Shown: piece after piece, positions 1-8,221 of the stretch | Position numbering within the stretch: position 1 is the stretch's first letter | How the letters are laid out: each line of letters opens with the position of its first letter | Assembly: GCF_002873135.1 (NCBI RefSeq) | Contig: NZ_MCVI01000003.1 | Location: 248,001-312,000, forward strand | Reading direction: 5' to 3' | Length of the DNA stretch: 64,000 nt | Source of the DNA: Shewanella sp. 10N.286.48.A6 | GTDB taxonomy: Bacteria > Pseudomonadota > Gammaproteobacteria > Enterobacterales > Shewanellaceae | The notes under the pieces: model-generated | What the model was told of the DNA's origin: nothing | What the model saw: only the letters and a program-made list of their open reading frames with translations | Databases searched by the model: none | Position numbers and translations under genes: made by a program

Positions 1-681
1 AAACAATCGCTGTTTGAACGGAGCAATAAGCGCAGGAATATAGCTTCGAGAGCCACCTTTTAATACGTACCATTGTGGGCGGTCACTAATATTAAGTAAG
101 CCATGGTTATGGAAAAATTGAATAAAAAATCGCAATGAGAATTTGCGCATATCATTGATACTGGCAGACCAAATGGCCGCGCCCATTGGCAAGATGTAAT
201 GCTCGCTAAAAAAGTCAGAGAAACCTTCAGCATCTAAAAACTGCCCTAAACTGTCACTCGGGTAGTTTTCCGCTTCAAAGATAGCCTTGCATTGATTATT
301 AAAACGCACTATCTCGGCTAAAAACTTATAGAAATCTGGTTTTAACAAGTTACGTCTTTGGGCAAACATGCTCCACAAGGTGTGGCCATTGTATTCCAAT
401 CCCGTTTGCACATTACGTACACTAAAGCTCATTTCAGTGGGTAATGATTCAACGTCTATTTTTGCCATTAGCTTTTGAAATCGTGGATAAGTTCTATCAT
501 TAAATACAATAAAGCCACTGTCGATAGCATAGGGCTTACCGCCTACTTCAACATCAATGGTCGCGGTATGGCCGCCTATATAATCATTAGCTTCAAATAC
601 GCTAACTTGATGAAGTTCACTGAGCAAATGCCCACAGGTCAGCCCTGATATACCCGAACCCACAATTGCTATTTTTTTCAT
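1..681 (-). CDS. FAD-dependent amine oxidase-like oxidoreductase (COG2907 type), 3' end outside the window
   Basis: The reading frame is open from an ATG at 681 down to base 1 (227 codons), so the C-terminus lies outside the window. The N-terminus is a dinucleotide-binding Rossmann motif, IVGSGISGL (glycines 8, 10, 13), followed by EANDYIGGHT, the second FAD contact typical of the amine oxidase/protoporphyrinogen oxidase superfamily. The family is usually annotated as NAD/FAD-binding protein COG2907. In Shewanella, Vibrio and Rhodobacter it lies beside an SDR, a DUF1365 protein and a cyclopropane-synthase-like methyltransferase in a light/singlet-oxygen response cluster. The SDR and SnoaL-like genes just upstream fit that cluster, and the missing members would lie left of base 1. 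The real substrate is not shown by the sequence. Seen: FAD motifs. Inferred: role in modified fatty acid synthesis or repair. Confidence 0.85.
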   Translation of the reverse strand, partial: MKKIAIVGSGISGLTCGHLLSELHQVSVFEANDYIGGHTATIDVEVGGKPYAIDSGFIVFNDRTYPRFQKLMAKIDVESLPTEMSFSVRNVQTGLEYNGHTLWSMFAQRRNLLKPDFYKFLAEIVRFNNQCKAIFEAENYPSDSLGQFLDAEGFSDFFSEHYILPMGAAIWSASINDMRKFSLRFFIQFFHNHGLLNISDRPQWYVLKGGSRSYIPALIAPFKQRLF

Positions 682-764
682 ATTATTCCTTCAACTCATT
701 ATTATTATTTTTGCTATGACTACAGTTAATGGCATTTCAATTATTGTTAATTTTTCAAGCAGGC

Positions 765-1547
765 TTAACTTATTTTCGGCGCTAAAATTTTATTAATCAG
801 TGCCGATGGTAAACATGATAAGCCCTTAAGCAATAAGGTAAATCGCTTCGGAAAATGAATTTCATCCTTAGCTTTTTTTAATTCTGTAAATATTGTTATT
901 GCCGCTTTTTCAGCAGTAATTTGCATGGGCATAGCAAAGTCATTTTTATCGGTTAATGGGGTTTTCACAAATCCCGGGCAAATAACACTGACTCCAATAC
1001 CAAATGCTTTTAAATCAAGGCGAAGACTGCTAGCGAGGTAATTTACCGCCGCTTTTGAGGCGCCATAAGCTTCCGCTTTTGGGAAAGGCAGGTATGTCGC
1101 ACTTGAGCTCATTAATGCCACTCTGCCGTTAATGGCCACTAGCGGTAAAAAATGCTCTAAACAATAACCCATCGAGATGACATTAGTTTGAATCACTCGC
1201 TCAAATAAAGCGCCATCAAAACGCAGCGGATTTTCAATGTATTCACAACTACCCGCATTAAGAATAACCAGCTGTAATTTCGCGTTAGATGCGACTAATT
1301 TATCTGATAATGTTTGCGCTGCGGTTTGAATTTGCGCTTTATCGTTAATATCAAAAGCAAGCGGCACAACGCCACTTATGGCATTTAAACGCTGCTCATT
1401 ACGGCCACAAGCAAATACCATGTAGCCTTTTTCAACATAAAGCATCGCTAGTGCTAAACCGATACCAGAACTGGCCCCGGTGATTAACACTGCAGGTCTT
1501 GCTACTGATTGATGAAGGTTTCCCTGATGAGAGTTAGCTTGTTCCAT
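765..1547 (-). CDS. Short-chain dehydrogenase/reductase
   Basis: A 260-residue classical SDR. TGASSGIG at residues 23-30 is the NAD(P)-binding glycine motif, NAG near residues 97-99 is the structural motif, and the catalytic set is Ser148-Tyr161-Lys165 (YGASK). An N-terminal extension of about 18 residues precedes the first beta strand. The start codon overlaps the stop of the upstream SnoaL-like gene (TAATG arrangement at 1547-1549), so the two are translationally coupled. The gap to the FAD oxidoreductase downstream is 83 bases, and the three probably form one operon. In the equivalent clusters of Shewanella and Vibrio this SDR accompanies COG2907, DUF1365 and Cfa-like proteins. The substrate is unknown; an oxidised lipid or lipid-derived carbonyl is a reasonable guess but only a guess. 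Confidence 0.85.
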   Translation of the reverse strand: MEQANSHQGNLHQSVARPAVLITGASSGIGLALAMLYVEKGYMVFACGRNEQRLNAISGVVPLAFDINDKAQIQTAAQTLSDKLVASNAKLQLVILNAGSCEYIENPLRFDGALFERVIQTNVISMGYCLEHFLPLVAINGRVALMSSSATYLPFPKAEAYGASKAAVNYLASSLRLDLKAFGIGVSVICPGFVKTPLTDKNDFAMPMQITAEKAAITIFTELKKAKDEIHFPKRFTLLLKGLSCLPSALINKILAPKIS

Positions 1548-2032
1548 TATGCTGACGCCTTGTTTTTGATGAACTTAATCAACCGACCTACTAACGGGAG
1601 TTGTTCATACAGCATACTGCCAAGATCAAAATAATCGCGATGGGCTGTAATTTTATCGCTAAATTTAAGCTGGCTCATTCCTTCAACAGTGATGAGTTGG
1701 CCGTTGTTTAATTTAGAGTGACGATAGTGCATTGCCCAGAAAACGGCGGCCTGCTGATGGCTACAGCTCACCTCTTTAATATCAAATTCAATATGGTCAA
1801 CGTTGGCATATAGGTTAGCAAAGTACAGGCTAAGGTTTTCAATACCTTCAACTTTGTGTAATGGATCTTGAAAGATAATCTCATCGCTATACACCTGATT
1901 AAGCAAGTGTAAGCTGTCTTTATTAAGCAGCTGGTACATGCCGATAAAGTCATCAATAATTTGTGGTCTAGCAAGATCATTATTGCTGGCTGGCTCAGTT
2001 AAATGACTTACGGTATTGGCAGTACTTGGCAT
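1547..2032 (-). CDS. SnoaL-like / nuclear transport factor 2 fold protein
   Basis: A 161-residue protein with the alpha+beta cone pattern of the SnoaL/NTF2 superfamily: an N-terminal helix pair (IIDDFIGMYQLLNKDS), then YSDEIIFQDPLHKVEGIENL, a standard SnoaL signature. The start ATG at 2032 has a strong Shine-Dalgarno (AAAGGAG) six bases upstream. It is the first gene of the run that continues into the SDR (one-base stop/start overlap) and the FAD oxidoreductase. NTF2-fold proteins are often small isomerases or hydrolases, or binding partners of oxidoreductases; nothing here fixes the reaction. The same gene sits between the SDR and the photolyase in Shewanella oneidensis-like genomes (from memory). 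Here it is separated from phrB by nnrS-nrfA. Confidence 0.8.
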   Translation of the reverse strand: MPSTANTVSHLTEPASNNDLARPQIIDDFIGMYQLLNKDSLHLLNQVYSDEIIFQDPLHKVEGIENLSLYFANLYANVDHIEFDIKEVSCSHQQAAVFWAMHYRHSKLNNGQLITVEGMSQLKFSDKITAHRDYFDLGSMLYEQLPLVGRLIKFIKNKASA

Positions 2033-2301
2033 TATGTCTCCTTTACCACCTCAAATAACGATTAGCTGATTAACTAATAGCAATCTAGGTGGCGCTTAGC
2101 TAAACCTTGCAAACTTTGGTAATCAAATCGAGCTGTCATATTGCGACTGCAAGATTAATAGTAAGCTTAGTTGCACGTTTTGTCCTATGTTTAACCGATA
2201 AATAACTTAAATAATCATTGATTTTCAATAAGTAAATAATGCTACTTAATCGGATTGTTAATGATTAATACGCAACGATAGTCGCTGCAGATCACAATAA
2301 A

Positions 2302-2331
2302 AAAGGCGCTTAGTTTTCACTAAGCGCCTTT
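2302..2331. terminator. Rho-independent terminator after nrfA
   Basis: A perfect 12-bp stem (2302-2313 with 2320-2331, core GGCGCTTAG) with a 6-base loop lies 67 bases past the nrfA stop. An A-run on its left gives a U-tract for minus-strand transcripts. The rest of 2033-2397 is the promoter side of the SnoaL-like gene, where I see no convincing operator. Confidence 0.85.
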
Positions 2332-2397
2332 AATAAACACAATAATCAGCTTTGGCGATATCAGTCTCTATCGCTATTTTAAGCTAATAAATTTAGC

Positions 2398-3798
2398 TCA
2401 CTGGTAACCTCTTGCAGCAATTGGGTCCCAGTTTTTCTCAACTTCTTCTTTGATGAATTTTTGCTTCTCTTCGCTTAACTTAACTTCATCAATTCCAACC
2501 GCAGCATGAGCAGATTCCTTGGTGCTAATGTCTGGGTATTGCACCTCGGTTACCTTAAGCAACCTTAGCACGCCCGCAATAGACTCACGCGCAGCGGTTG
2601 CTTGCTCAATAGCTTTAGTTAATAACTCACGACCTTCATCTGGGTTATGGGCATATAAACCATGTGAAGCCATGGCAAAATCCCAGCGCCACTGTCCGTG
2701 ACGAATCCCCATGATGCCTTCATTCATTTGATGCCAATTTGCACCAGCATCCCAAGCGGCTTTAGCTTCGTAATGCGCCTTAACCAATAGGCCCTCAACC
2801 TTACGTGCCATGGCATCAATTTCTTGTTTATCACTGTTCAGTTTAGCTGTGATTTCGTCTTTACTTTGATGACAGCCTTTACAGGTTTGATCAAAATACG
2901 GTAATGCTTTATCAACCTTATGACTGGTAAATGTCTCACCTTGTTCATTTTCTTCCGCAGGCATATGACAAGTAATACAGGTTACGTTATGTTCAGCATG
3001 CTTACTTCGGCTCCAATGCTCAAATTCTGGATGACGCGCTTTGAGTATTGGCGTTTTAGAAATAGGGTGAATCCACTCGAAAAAACGGCGGGTATCATAG
3101 TACTTCTCAATATCATCAGCTGTACTACCGAAGATCCAAGGCATGTTTACTACGTTACTTTTTTCAGGCTGGAAATAATAAGTCACGTGGCACTGGCCAC
3201 AAACTTGTGCACCCTGCATAGAAACTGATTGTTCCGCAAATGGCAGACCCACTTTATTCATCGCATTCTGAGCATGAGGCCTTGGTAGGGCTAATTTTTC
3301 AGAACCGTTTTCATGGCAATCACTACAATAAACCACGCTTTTAATTTCAGTACCTAAATCGGTAAAGTTTTTTGCTGAATAACCTTCAAAGCCTAGTTCA
3401 TTGATTAACCTTGGCGCATCAGGTGTTTTACAAGTCCAACAACTGGCAGAGGTGCCTTTCTCGCCTTCTTTTGGTGGCACACCAGTACGCAAGGTTTGGG
3501 TAACATCAGCGACAGCAAATTGATGCCCCCTTGGGCTGTGATATTCTTTGGCAAATGATGAACCTGCCCATAGGATAATATTGGCAGGATACTGGGCTAA
3601 CATATCTTCACGTTCAGACTGCTCTTCAGTTGCCGCCCATGACTCATAATGTTCAGGAAATTTAGTTTCAAAAATATCCTTGGCTTGTGACGCCACCGCG
3701 CCGCCAAAAAAACTCAAGCTTAATAATACCGATACTGCTTTTACTGCCTTTGATTTAACCACTAAATCTCGGGCAACTAGGGATAAACGTTTGTTCAC
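2398..3798 (-). CDS. nrfA: Ammonia-forming cytochrome c nitrite reductase (pentaheme c552)
   Basis: Periplasmic enzyme that reduces nitrite to ammonium with six electrons during anaerobic respiration and also reduces NO. The 466-residue precursor has an N-terminal export signal, with the hydrophobic core near residues 21-38. It has exactly five heme attachment sites: the family-specific catalytic CWTCK at 120-124, then CSDCH 158, CGQCH 200, CITCH 274 and CKGCH 306. A lysine-ligated active-site heme plus four CXXCH motifs is diagnostic of NrfA. The start is GTG at 3798, supported by AAGGAAG about five bases upstream. nnrS lies 106-118 bases upstream on the same strand, so the two may be co-transcribed under the NsrR-type site in front of nnrS. 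No nrfBCD or nrfH partner is present; Shewanella NrfA usually takes electrons from CymA encoded elsewhere. Confidence 0.97.
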   Translation of the reverse strand: MNKRLSLVARDLVVKSKAVKAVSVLLSLSFFGGAVASQAKDIFETKFPEHYESWAATEEQSEREDMLAQYPANIILWAGSSFAKEYHSPRGHQFAVADVTQTLRTGVPPKEGEKGTSASCWTCKTPDAPRLINELGFEGYSAKNFTDLGTEIKSVVYCSDCHENGSEKLALPRPHAQNAMNKVGLPFAEQSVSMQGAQVCGQCHVTYYFQPEKSNVVNMPWIFGSTADDIEKYYDTRRFFEWIHPISKTPILKARHPEFEHWSRSKHAEHNVTCITCHMPAEENEQGETFTSHKVDKALPYFDQTCKGCHQSKDEITAKLNSDKQEIDAMARKVEGLLVKAHYEAKAAWDAGANWHQMNEGIMGIRHGQWRWDFAMASHGLYAHNPDEGRELLTKAIEQATAARESIAGVLRLLKVTEVQYPDISTKESAHAAVGIDEVKLSEEKQKFIKEEVEKNWDPIAARGYQ

Positions 3799-3904
3799 TG
3801 TGCTTCCTTAATATTACAAACTGACATAACTGACTAGTATAAATTCTATAGTTTTAACGACTTAAATTGCTTAAAACGGTGACTTCACTTTTAGCTGACC
3901 CAGC

Positions 3905-5116
3905 TTAGCCAGGCCTGCCATCAATACGAGGACGAGTAAGTATTGGGCTGTAATGCAGCACAAATAATCCAAAAGCCATAAACCAAAACCCACCTGCTAA
4001 CCACAACCACATTTGGGTTTGAGCGGGTAAAAGCAAAGGCATAATGGCACGAAATATTGCAGCTATGGGTAAACAGGCAAACGCCAATACCATGCTAGGC
4101 CCTTGATAAATATTTCTACTGGTGTGGCCCAGTGACACTCTTGAAATCATGGCTAAACATAGAGATGCGACACAACCCACAGCAAATAAGTGCAACATGC
4201 TTCGATAAGCATAGTCATCATTGATAAACCAACCTAACCCCAGTAGCGATAGTGGCAGTGACAAATAAGACACATGTAATGACCACAACATCGGCTCAGA
4301 CAGGGTTTTGTGGGGTAACCAACGGCTAAATCGAACTAAATGCAGCGTACCTGCTAGCAATAACAACACTTGCTCAACAGCTACAGGCAGTAACTTAAAT
4401 ATAGCTTGAACCACCAAAAGTACCATTATTACTAATAAGCTCTTTTCCAGCATGTTAATTGGCTGAGCTTTGGTGACCTTTAAACGCATGGCGGTAAAAA
4501 ACGGAATAACCCGCCCACCCACAATAGTGATAAGCAGAGCCAGCCAAAATAACATTCCCTGCCAAATTTGATTAGCTAAAATAAAATTGCGTTCGTTTAA
4601 TGCGTAATAACTCACAAGATTAACTATAAGCGCAACAGTTAACATGATTGAAAAACCAATGTTTTGCCATTGCCTCACTCGATAAACACAACGCCACATG
4701 GTGAACGCTGCAATCCCTAAAAACACGCTATCAAAAAATGCCGGTAACAGCAGTGGAATATCCATCGGCAATAACAACAATAATCGAGCTATTAGCCAAC
4801 TGGTAAAGGTTAGCGCTAATGGGGTGCCTTTTAGACTAGGTTGATTGGTCCAGGTTTGTACTGCGGTTAATAAAAAACCGCATACTATGGCCATGGCAAA
4901 GCCAAACAATAATTCATGGGGATGCCACCATAAAGGCAATACATTTGCCCAAAAATTACTATTAAATAGGCTGTATTGCGGGGTAAACCAGCCCATTAAC
5001 CATAATGGGATATACAACATTGCCAGTGCTGCGCCACCTAAGAAAAAAGGCCTAAAAGCTAAGCGCCAAATAGCAGCGGTTTTTTCTATTTCTGCTGGGT
5101 CGTCAATATTTAGCAT
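3905..5116 (-). CDS. nnrS: NnrS family heme-copper membrane protein (NO/nitrosative stress)
   Basis: About 403 residues with roughly twelve hydrophobic segments and the NnrS pattern: WRLAFRPFFLGGA near the N-terminus, WHPHELLFGFAMA (histidine-rich metal site), GGRVIPFFTAMRLK, and RSMLHLFAVGCVASL near the C-terminus. The family is linked to protection from nitric oxide and is a classical member of NsrR regulons. I place the start at ATG 5116 (MLNIDDPAE). An in-frame ATG at 5143 has no ribosome-binding site and lies only three bases from the NsrR-like operator at 5146-5168, so it would leave almost no leader. nrfA follows on the same strand. Membrane-protein identity is clear; the biochemical activity of the family is not fully settled. 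Confidence 0.92.
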   Translation of the reverse strand: MLNIDDPAEIEKTAAIWRLAFRPFFLGGAALAMLYIPLWLMGWFTPQYSLFNSNFWANVLPLWWHPHELLFGFAMAIVCGFLLTAVQTWTNQPSLKGTPLALTFTSWLIARLLLLLPMDIPLLLPAFFDSVFLGIAAFTMWRCVYRVRQWQNIGFSIMLTVALIVNLVSYYALNERNFILANQIWQGMLFWLALLITIVGGRVIPFFTAMRLKVTKAQPINMLEKSLLVIMVLLVVQAIFKLLPVAVEQVLLLLAGTLHLVRFSRWLPHKTLSEPMLWSLHVSYLSLPLSLLGLGWFINDDYAYRSMLHLFAVGCVASLCLAMISRVSLGHTSRNIYQGPSMVLAFACLPIAAIFRAIMPLLLPAQTQMWLWLAGGFWFMAFGLFVLHYSPILTRPRIDGRPG

Positions 5117-5145
5117 AATTATCAAGCCTTTTTTGGTGAACATAT

Positions 5146-5168
5146 AACATGCATTTTATATACATATT
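5146..5168 (-). promoter_or_regulatory. Candidate NsrR operator upstream of nnrS
   Basis: Read on the minus strand, the left half is AATATGTATAT, the centre A, and the right half AAATGCATGTT. This matches the known 23-bp NsrR dyad (AAGATGYATTT-N-AAATRCATCTT) at 20 of 23 positions, with mismatches at positions 3, 10 and 21. It is centred about 41 bases upstream of the preferred nnrS start. The remainder of the gap to phrB (5169-5444) shows nothing else I can support. Confidence 0.7.
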
Positions 5169-5444
5169 ATATTATGCTGTTCTGAGCCAAGCAGCAATAG
5201 CGATTAGCCATTCTGTTACAAACCTAATTGAAACTGTGAACTCAGGCAAACAATCATAGCGTGCTTGGAGCAAATAAGCTCAAAACCAAGTCACTGCATT
5301 AGCAATGACTATTGGGGAGATGGTTAAGTTAACTCACTCGTTTCGCCAGCTTTAATCGGCAAACAAAGGGGAAGCAAGGACTAAATAAGAATGGAGATAT
5401 GATTAAAATATACTGCTCATAAAAGGCCAGAAAGCCCTAGCGCT

Positions 5445-6941
5445 TTAGCGCTTTAGCGCGCTTAGGACTTCAATGGCACGCTTTCTCGCCATGGCATGTT
5501 CAACTATCGGACTGGGGTAGTGCAATTTAGCAGACGAAAACTCACGTTCAAAAGCAAATAACTCGCCGTTAGCATTGATATCTTGCTCACTTATTTCATT
5601 GCTGTTTATACCATCACAACTCAAAGTATCACCACTGAATATAGGCTGATGAATTTGCTTTAAACTCACCGAGGCCAACTCTGGAATATAATGCTTGATA
5701 AAACTGGCATCGGGGTCAAATTTACTACTTTGATTCATCGGATTAAAAACCCGAAAATAAGGCTGGGCGTCACAGCCCGTACCAGCAGACCATTGCCAAC
5801 CGCCATTGTTGGCAGCCAAGTCACCATCGATAAGGTGCTGTCGAAAATAGCGCTCGCCCCAACGCCAATCCACCAACAAATGCTTAGTTAAAAAGCTCGC
5901 CACCACCATGCGCAAACGATTATGCATCCAACCGGTTTGATTTAAATGCCTCATTGCGGCATCAACAATGGGAAAGCCGGTTACGCCGTCACACCAAGCT
6001 TTGAACTCTTGGGGATGATTACGCCAATTTACTTTGCTGCCATTTTCATTAAAGTTTTTGCCTTTAGACAAATCAGGAAATGCCACTAACAGGTGCCGAT
6101 AAAACTCACGCCAAGCCAACTCATTCACCCAGGTTTTAGCAGGACTAGTATCATCCACTAATGCATCTGGAAAACGGTTCAATACTGAGGCGAGACATTG
6201 GTTAGCACTAATCACCCCGATGGCTAAATAAGGCGATAAACGGCTGGTACTGTCTAAGGCAGGAAAGTCTCTTTCTGCTAAATAATCCTGTAAATTATTA
6301 GCGCAGAAACGGTCTAAAATGCCTTTAGCGGCAGCCTCGCCTGCAAGCCAATGCTGACTAGAGACTTTGGGGTAATCAAATGCAATTGTCTTTGGAGCCT
6401 TAAGCGCAGGCCCCATAGCCGCTGGCACTGCCACAGGGGCAATTCGCCTAGATGACACTATCTCACGCCAGGTTTTAGAAAAAGGGGTAAACACCTTGTA
6501 CATCTTGCCTGCAAGATTAGTGACCTCCCCTGCAGCAACAATGCAATCTTGAGCGATAAACTGGATAGGTACACCAATAACAATAAGCTGTTGATCGCGT
6601 TTACGTTCATTAAACTCGGGTTCCTGGGTGGCAAATACCTGATCTATTTGATTATCGATTAGGTATTGCGGCATCCAGTCCATAACATCGTCGAACCAAG
6701 GTAAGGTTATCACCTCCAACTCAACCCCTAATGCAGCTAGACTTTGGGCTAAAAGGTTGACATGGCGCTCAATAAAATCCACTTGAATCGGCGCGACATC
6801 ATGACTTTTCCACTGCTCAGTACTGGCAATAAAAATCGCTTTAACTTGACCATTTGTTTGACGAGCCAGCTCAAAAGCTTCAACAACACTATGGTTATCA
6901 GCAAGACGCAAGTCTTGCCTAAACCAAATTAAGCTATTCAT
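5445..6941 (-). CDS. phrB: Deoxyribodipyrimidine photolyase
   Basis: A 498-residue class I photolyase that repairs UV-induced pyrimidine dimers with blue light. The N-terminal antenna-binding Rossmann domain begins LIWFRQDLRLADNHS. The C-terminal FAD domain carries the hallmark stretch with WMHNRLRM, WRWGERYF, DGDLAANNGGWQW and GTGCDAQPYFRVFNP. Length and motifs are normal for a cyclobutane pyrimidine dimer photolyase. The RudS-like gene ends 75 bases upstream on the same strand, so co-transcription is likely; no separate promoter is evident. The last codons overlap a small GCGCTTTA triplication (about 5439-5459) that reaches past the stop codon. A cryptochrome-like role cannot be excluded from sequence alone, but the gene order (light-response cluster, RudS) favours repair. 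Confidence 0.95.
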   Translation of the reverse strand: MNSLIWFRQDLRLADNHSVVEAFELARQTNGQVKAIFIASTEQWKSHDVAPIQVDFIERHVNLLAQSLAALGVELEVITLPWFDDVMDWMPQYLIDNQIDQVFATQEPEFNERKRDQQLIVIGVPIQFIAQDCIVAAGEVTNLAGKMYKVFTPFSKTWREIVSSRRIAPVAVPAAMGPALKAPKTIAFDYPKVSSQHWLAGEAAAKGILDRFCANNLQDYLAERDFPALDSTSRLSPYLAIGVISANQCLASVLNRFPDALVDDTSPAKTWVNELAWREFYRHLLVAFPDLSKGKNFNENGSKVNWRNHPQEFKAWCDGVTGFPIVDAAMRHLNQTGWMHNRLRMVVASFLTKHLLVDWRWGERYFRQHLIDGDLAANNGGWQWSAGTGCDAQPYFRVFNPMNQSSKFDPDASFIKHYIPELASVSLKQIHQPIFSGDTLSCDGINSNEISEQDINANGELFAFEREFSSAKLHYPSPIVEHAMARKRAIEVLSALKR

Positions 6942-7016
6942 TAATACAACCTCTTAGCTAAAGTCTTATCTGGTTTACGCCAACCGCAGGGTTAATACGA
7001 CCACGTTTATTACAAC

Positions 7017-7976
7017 TTAGTAAGCGTAGCGTAACCTGAGTTCTTCAGGATGCGGATTTAAATACACCTGCCCTTCAATATAAGGGGTTGGGTGTTCGCG
7101 TAAATAATGGTTAATTAAGGTTATTGGCACCAATAAGGGTAATAGTCCTTCGCGGTATTTCATTATCGATTCGGTAAGCTCTTCTTTTTGATCTTTAGAC
7201 AGATGTTTTTTGAAATAGCCCTGAATGTGCTGCAAGGTACTGGTATGGTTTTTTCGCGTCGCTTTGATCTTTAACGCCGTCATAAAGCCTTCAAAATAGG
7301 ATTGTGCTGTGGCCTCAAGATCATCAATCTGCGCTAAGATTGGCCCTAAATCACGATACCATTGTGGGCTGTGAGCCATTAATAGGTATTTATAACGGGC
7401 ATGAAACTGCATGAGTTTGTGCTTAGTCCAGCCTTCATCTTGCAAGCAATGCCATTCATGGTAAGCATAGACGCGGGTAATAAAGTTCTCTTTTATCAAA
7501 GGATCATGTAGCCGCCCTTCTTCTTCCACGGGTAAATGGGGATAGGTCTCCATTAATTTTCTGGCATAAACTCCCACACCAGATTTAGTGCCATTATTGG
7601 TACCGTATTTATACTCAATCACCCGCTCCATACCGCAGGTTGGCGATTTAGCGCAGAGAATATAGCCACCAATAAAGTTGAGTTCCTTAACCCGCTTTTC
7701 ACTAAACTCAGCAAGTTTGTCGGTAACATCGATACTACCATCTGCACTTTTAACAAAAATTTTATCACCATCAATTTCTTGGCGAATACTTTTGCGTGGC
7801 GCGCCCATACCTATGGCCATTTCAGGGCATACGCTGATGTAATCAAAAAATGGCGCGAGATCTTTATTACAATAATTTGAGTTTTTATGGCCGCCATCAA
7901 ATCTTACTTTTTGCCCTAACAGGCAACTACTGATACCTATCTGAATTCTCTCAGGTTTAAAGATTTCTTTATTCAC
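7017..7976 (-). CDS. RudS/YbgA-like tRNA 4-thiouridine desulfidase (DUF523-DUF1722)
   Basis: A 319-residue two-domain protein. Residues about 10-150 are DUF523 (TudS fold): ISSCLLG with Cys18, VCPEMAIGMGAPR with Cys50, and CAKSPTCG with Cys108/Cys114. Three of these cysteines are expected to hold a [4Fe-4S] cluster. Residues about 190-310 are DUF1722 (YbgA). This domain pair has been described as RudS, which removes sulfur from 4-thiouridine in tRNA. Because s4U8 is the near-UV chromophore of tRNA, its place next to photolyase suggests a shared light-stress role; E. coli ybgA also neighbours phr. The start is GTG 7976 with AAGGAG upstream. Domain assignment is firm; desulfidase activity is inferred from family knowledge. 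Confidence 0.88.
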   Translation of the reverse strand: MNKEIFKPERIQIGISSCLLGQKVRFDGGHKNSNYCNKDLAPFFDYISVCPEMAIGMGAPRKSIRQEIDGDKIFVKSADGSIDVTDKLAEFSEKRVKELNFIGGYILCAKSPTCGMERVIEYKYGTNNGTKSGVGVYARKLMETYPHLPVEEEGRLHDPLIKENFITRVYAYHEWHCLQDEGWTKHKLMQFHARYKYLLMAHSPQWYRDLGPILAQIDDLEATAQSYFEGFMTALKIKATRKNHTSTLQHIQGYFKKHLSKDQKEELTESIMKYREGLLPLLVPITLINHYLREHPTPYIEGQVYLNPHPEELRLRYAY

Positions 7977-8001
7977 TATACAACTCCTTGTGGCTTACAT
8001 T

Positions 8002-8031
8002 TGTTTACGTGCCATGTAATTAGTTAGATCA
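8002..8031 (-). promoter_or_regulatory. Possible RpoE/ChrR-type promoter for the rudS-phrB pair
   Basis: Minus-strand TGATCT (8026-8031) and TAAACA (8002-8007) are separated by 18 bases, 26 bases upstream of the GTG start. This resembles, from memory, the TGATC-type -35 and TA-rich -10 of singlet-oxygen (RpoE/ChrR) promoters. The motif is short and the match partial. Confidence 0.25.
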
Positions 8032-8154
8032 TCTTTTTATTGATAGTAGCCCTGAATTGGATATAAGCAATCACTCTTTTGCAGTTAATTTTCAGTAGGT
8101 TCAAATCAGGGTCAAGAATGTCAAAGCAAACATCAACCCATTGTTCAATCCCAT

Positions 8155-8183
8155 AAAAAAGGCTAAACAATTGCTGCTTAGCC
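8155..8183 (-). terminator. Terminator after the DUF368 gene
   Basis: GGCTAA (8161-8166) pairs with TTAGCC (8178-8183), followed on the minus strand by six Ts. It lies 39 bases past the stop of the DUF368 gene. Confidence 0.7.
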
Positions 8184-8221
8184 CTTCTCATCATATTTTC
8201 GGTTAAATTAAAAACCGCGCT

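Noticed and set aside
3799..3904. FNR/CRP/NsrR site directly upstream of nrfA
   Set aside because: No dyad with acceptable match was found on either strand in this gap.
5439..5459. GCGCTTTA triplication as a separate repeat or terminator of phrB
   Set aside because: It mostly encodes the last phrB codons and does not form a convincing stem with a T-tail on the minus strand.
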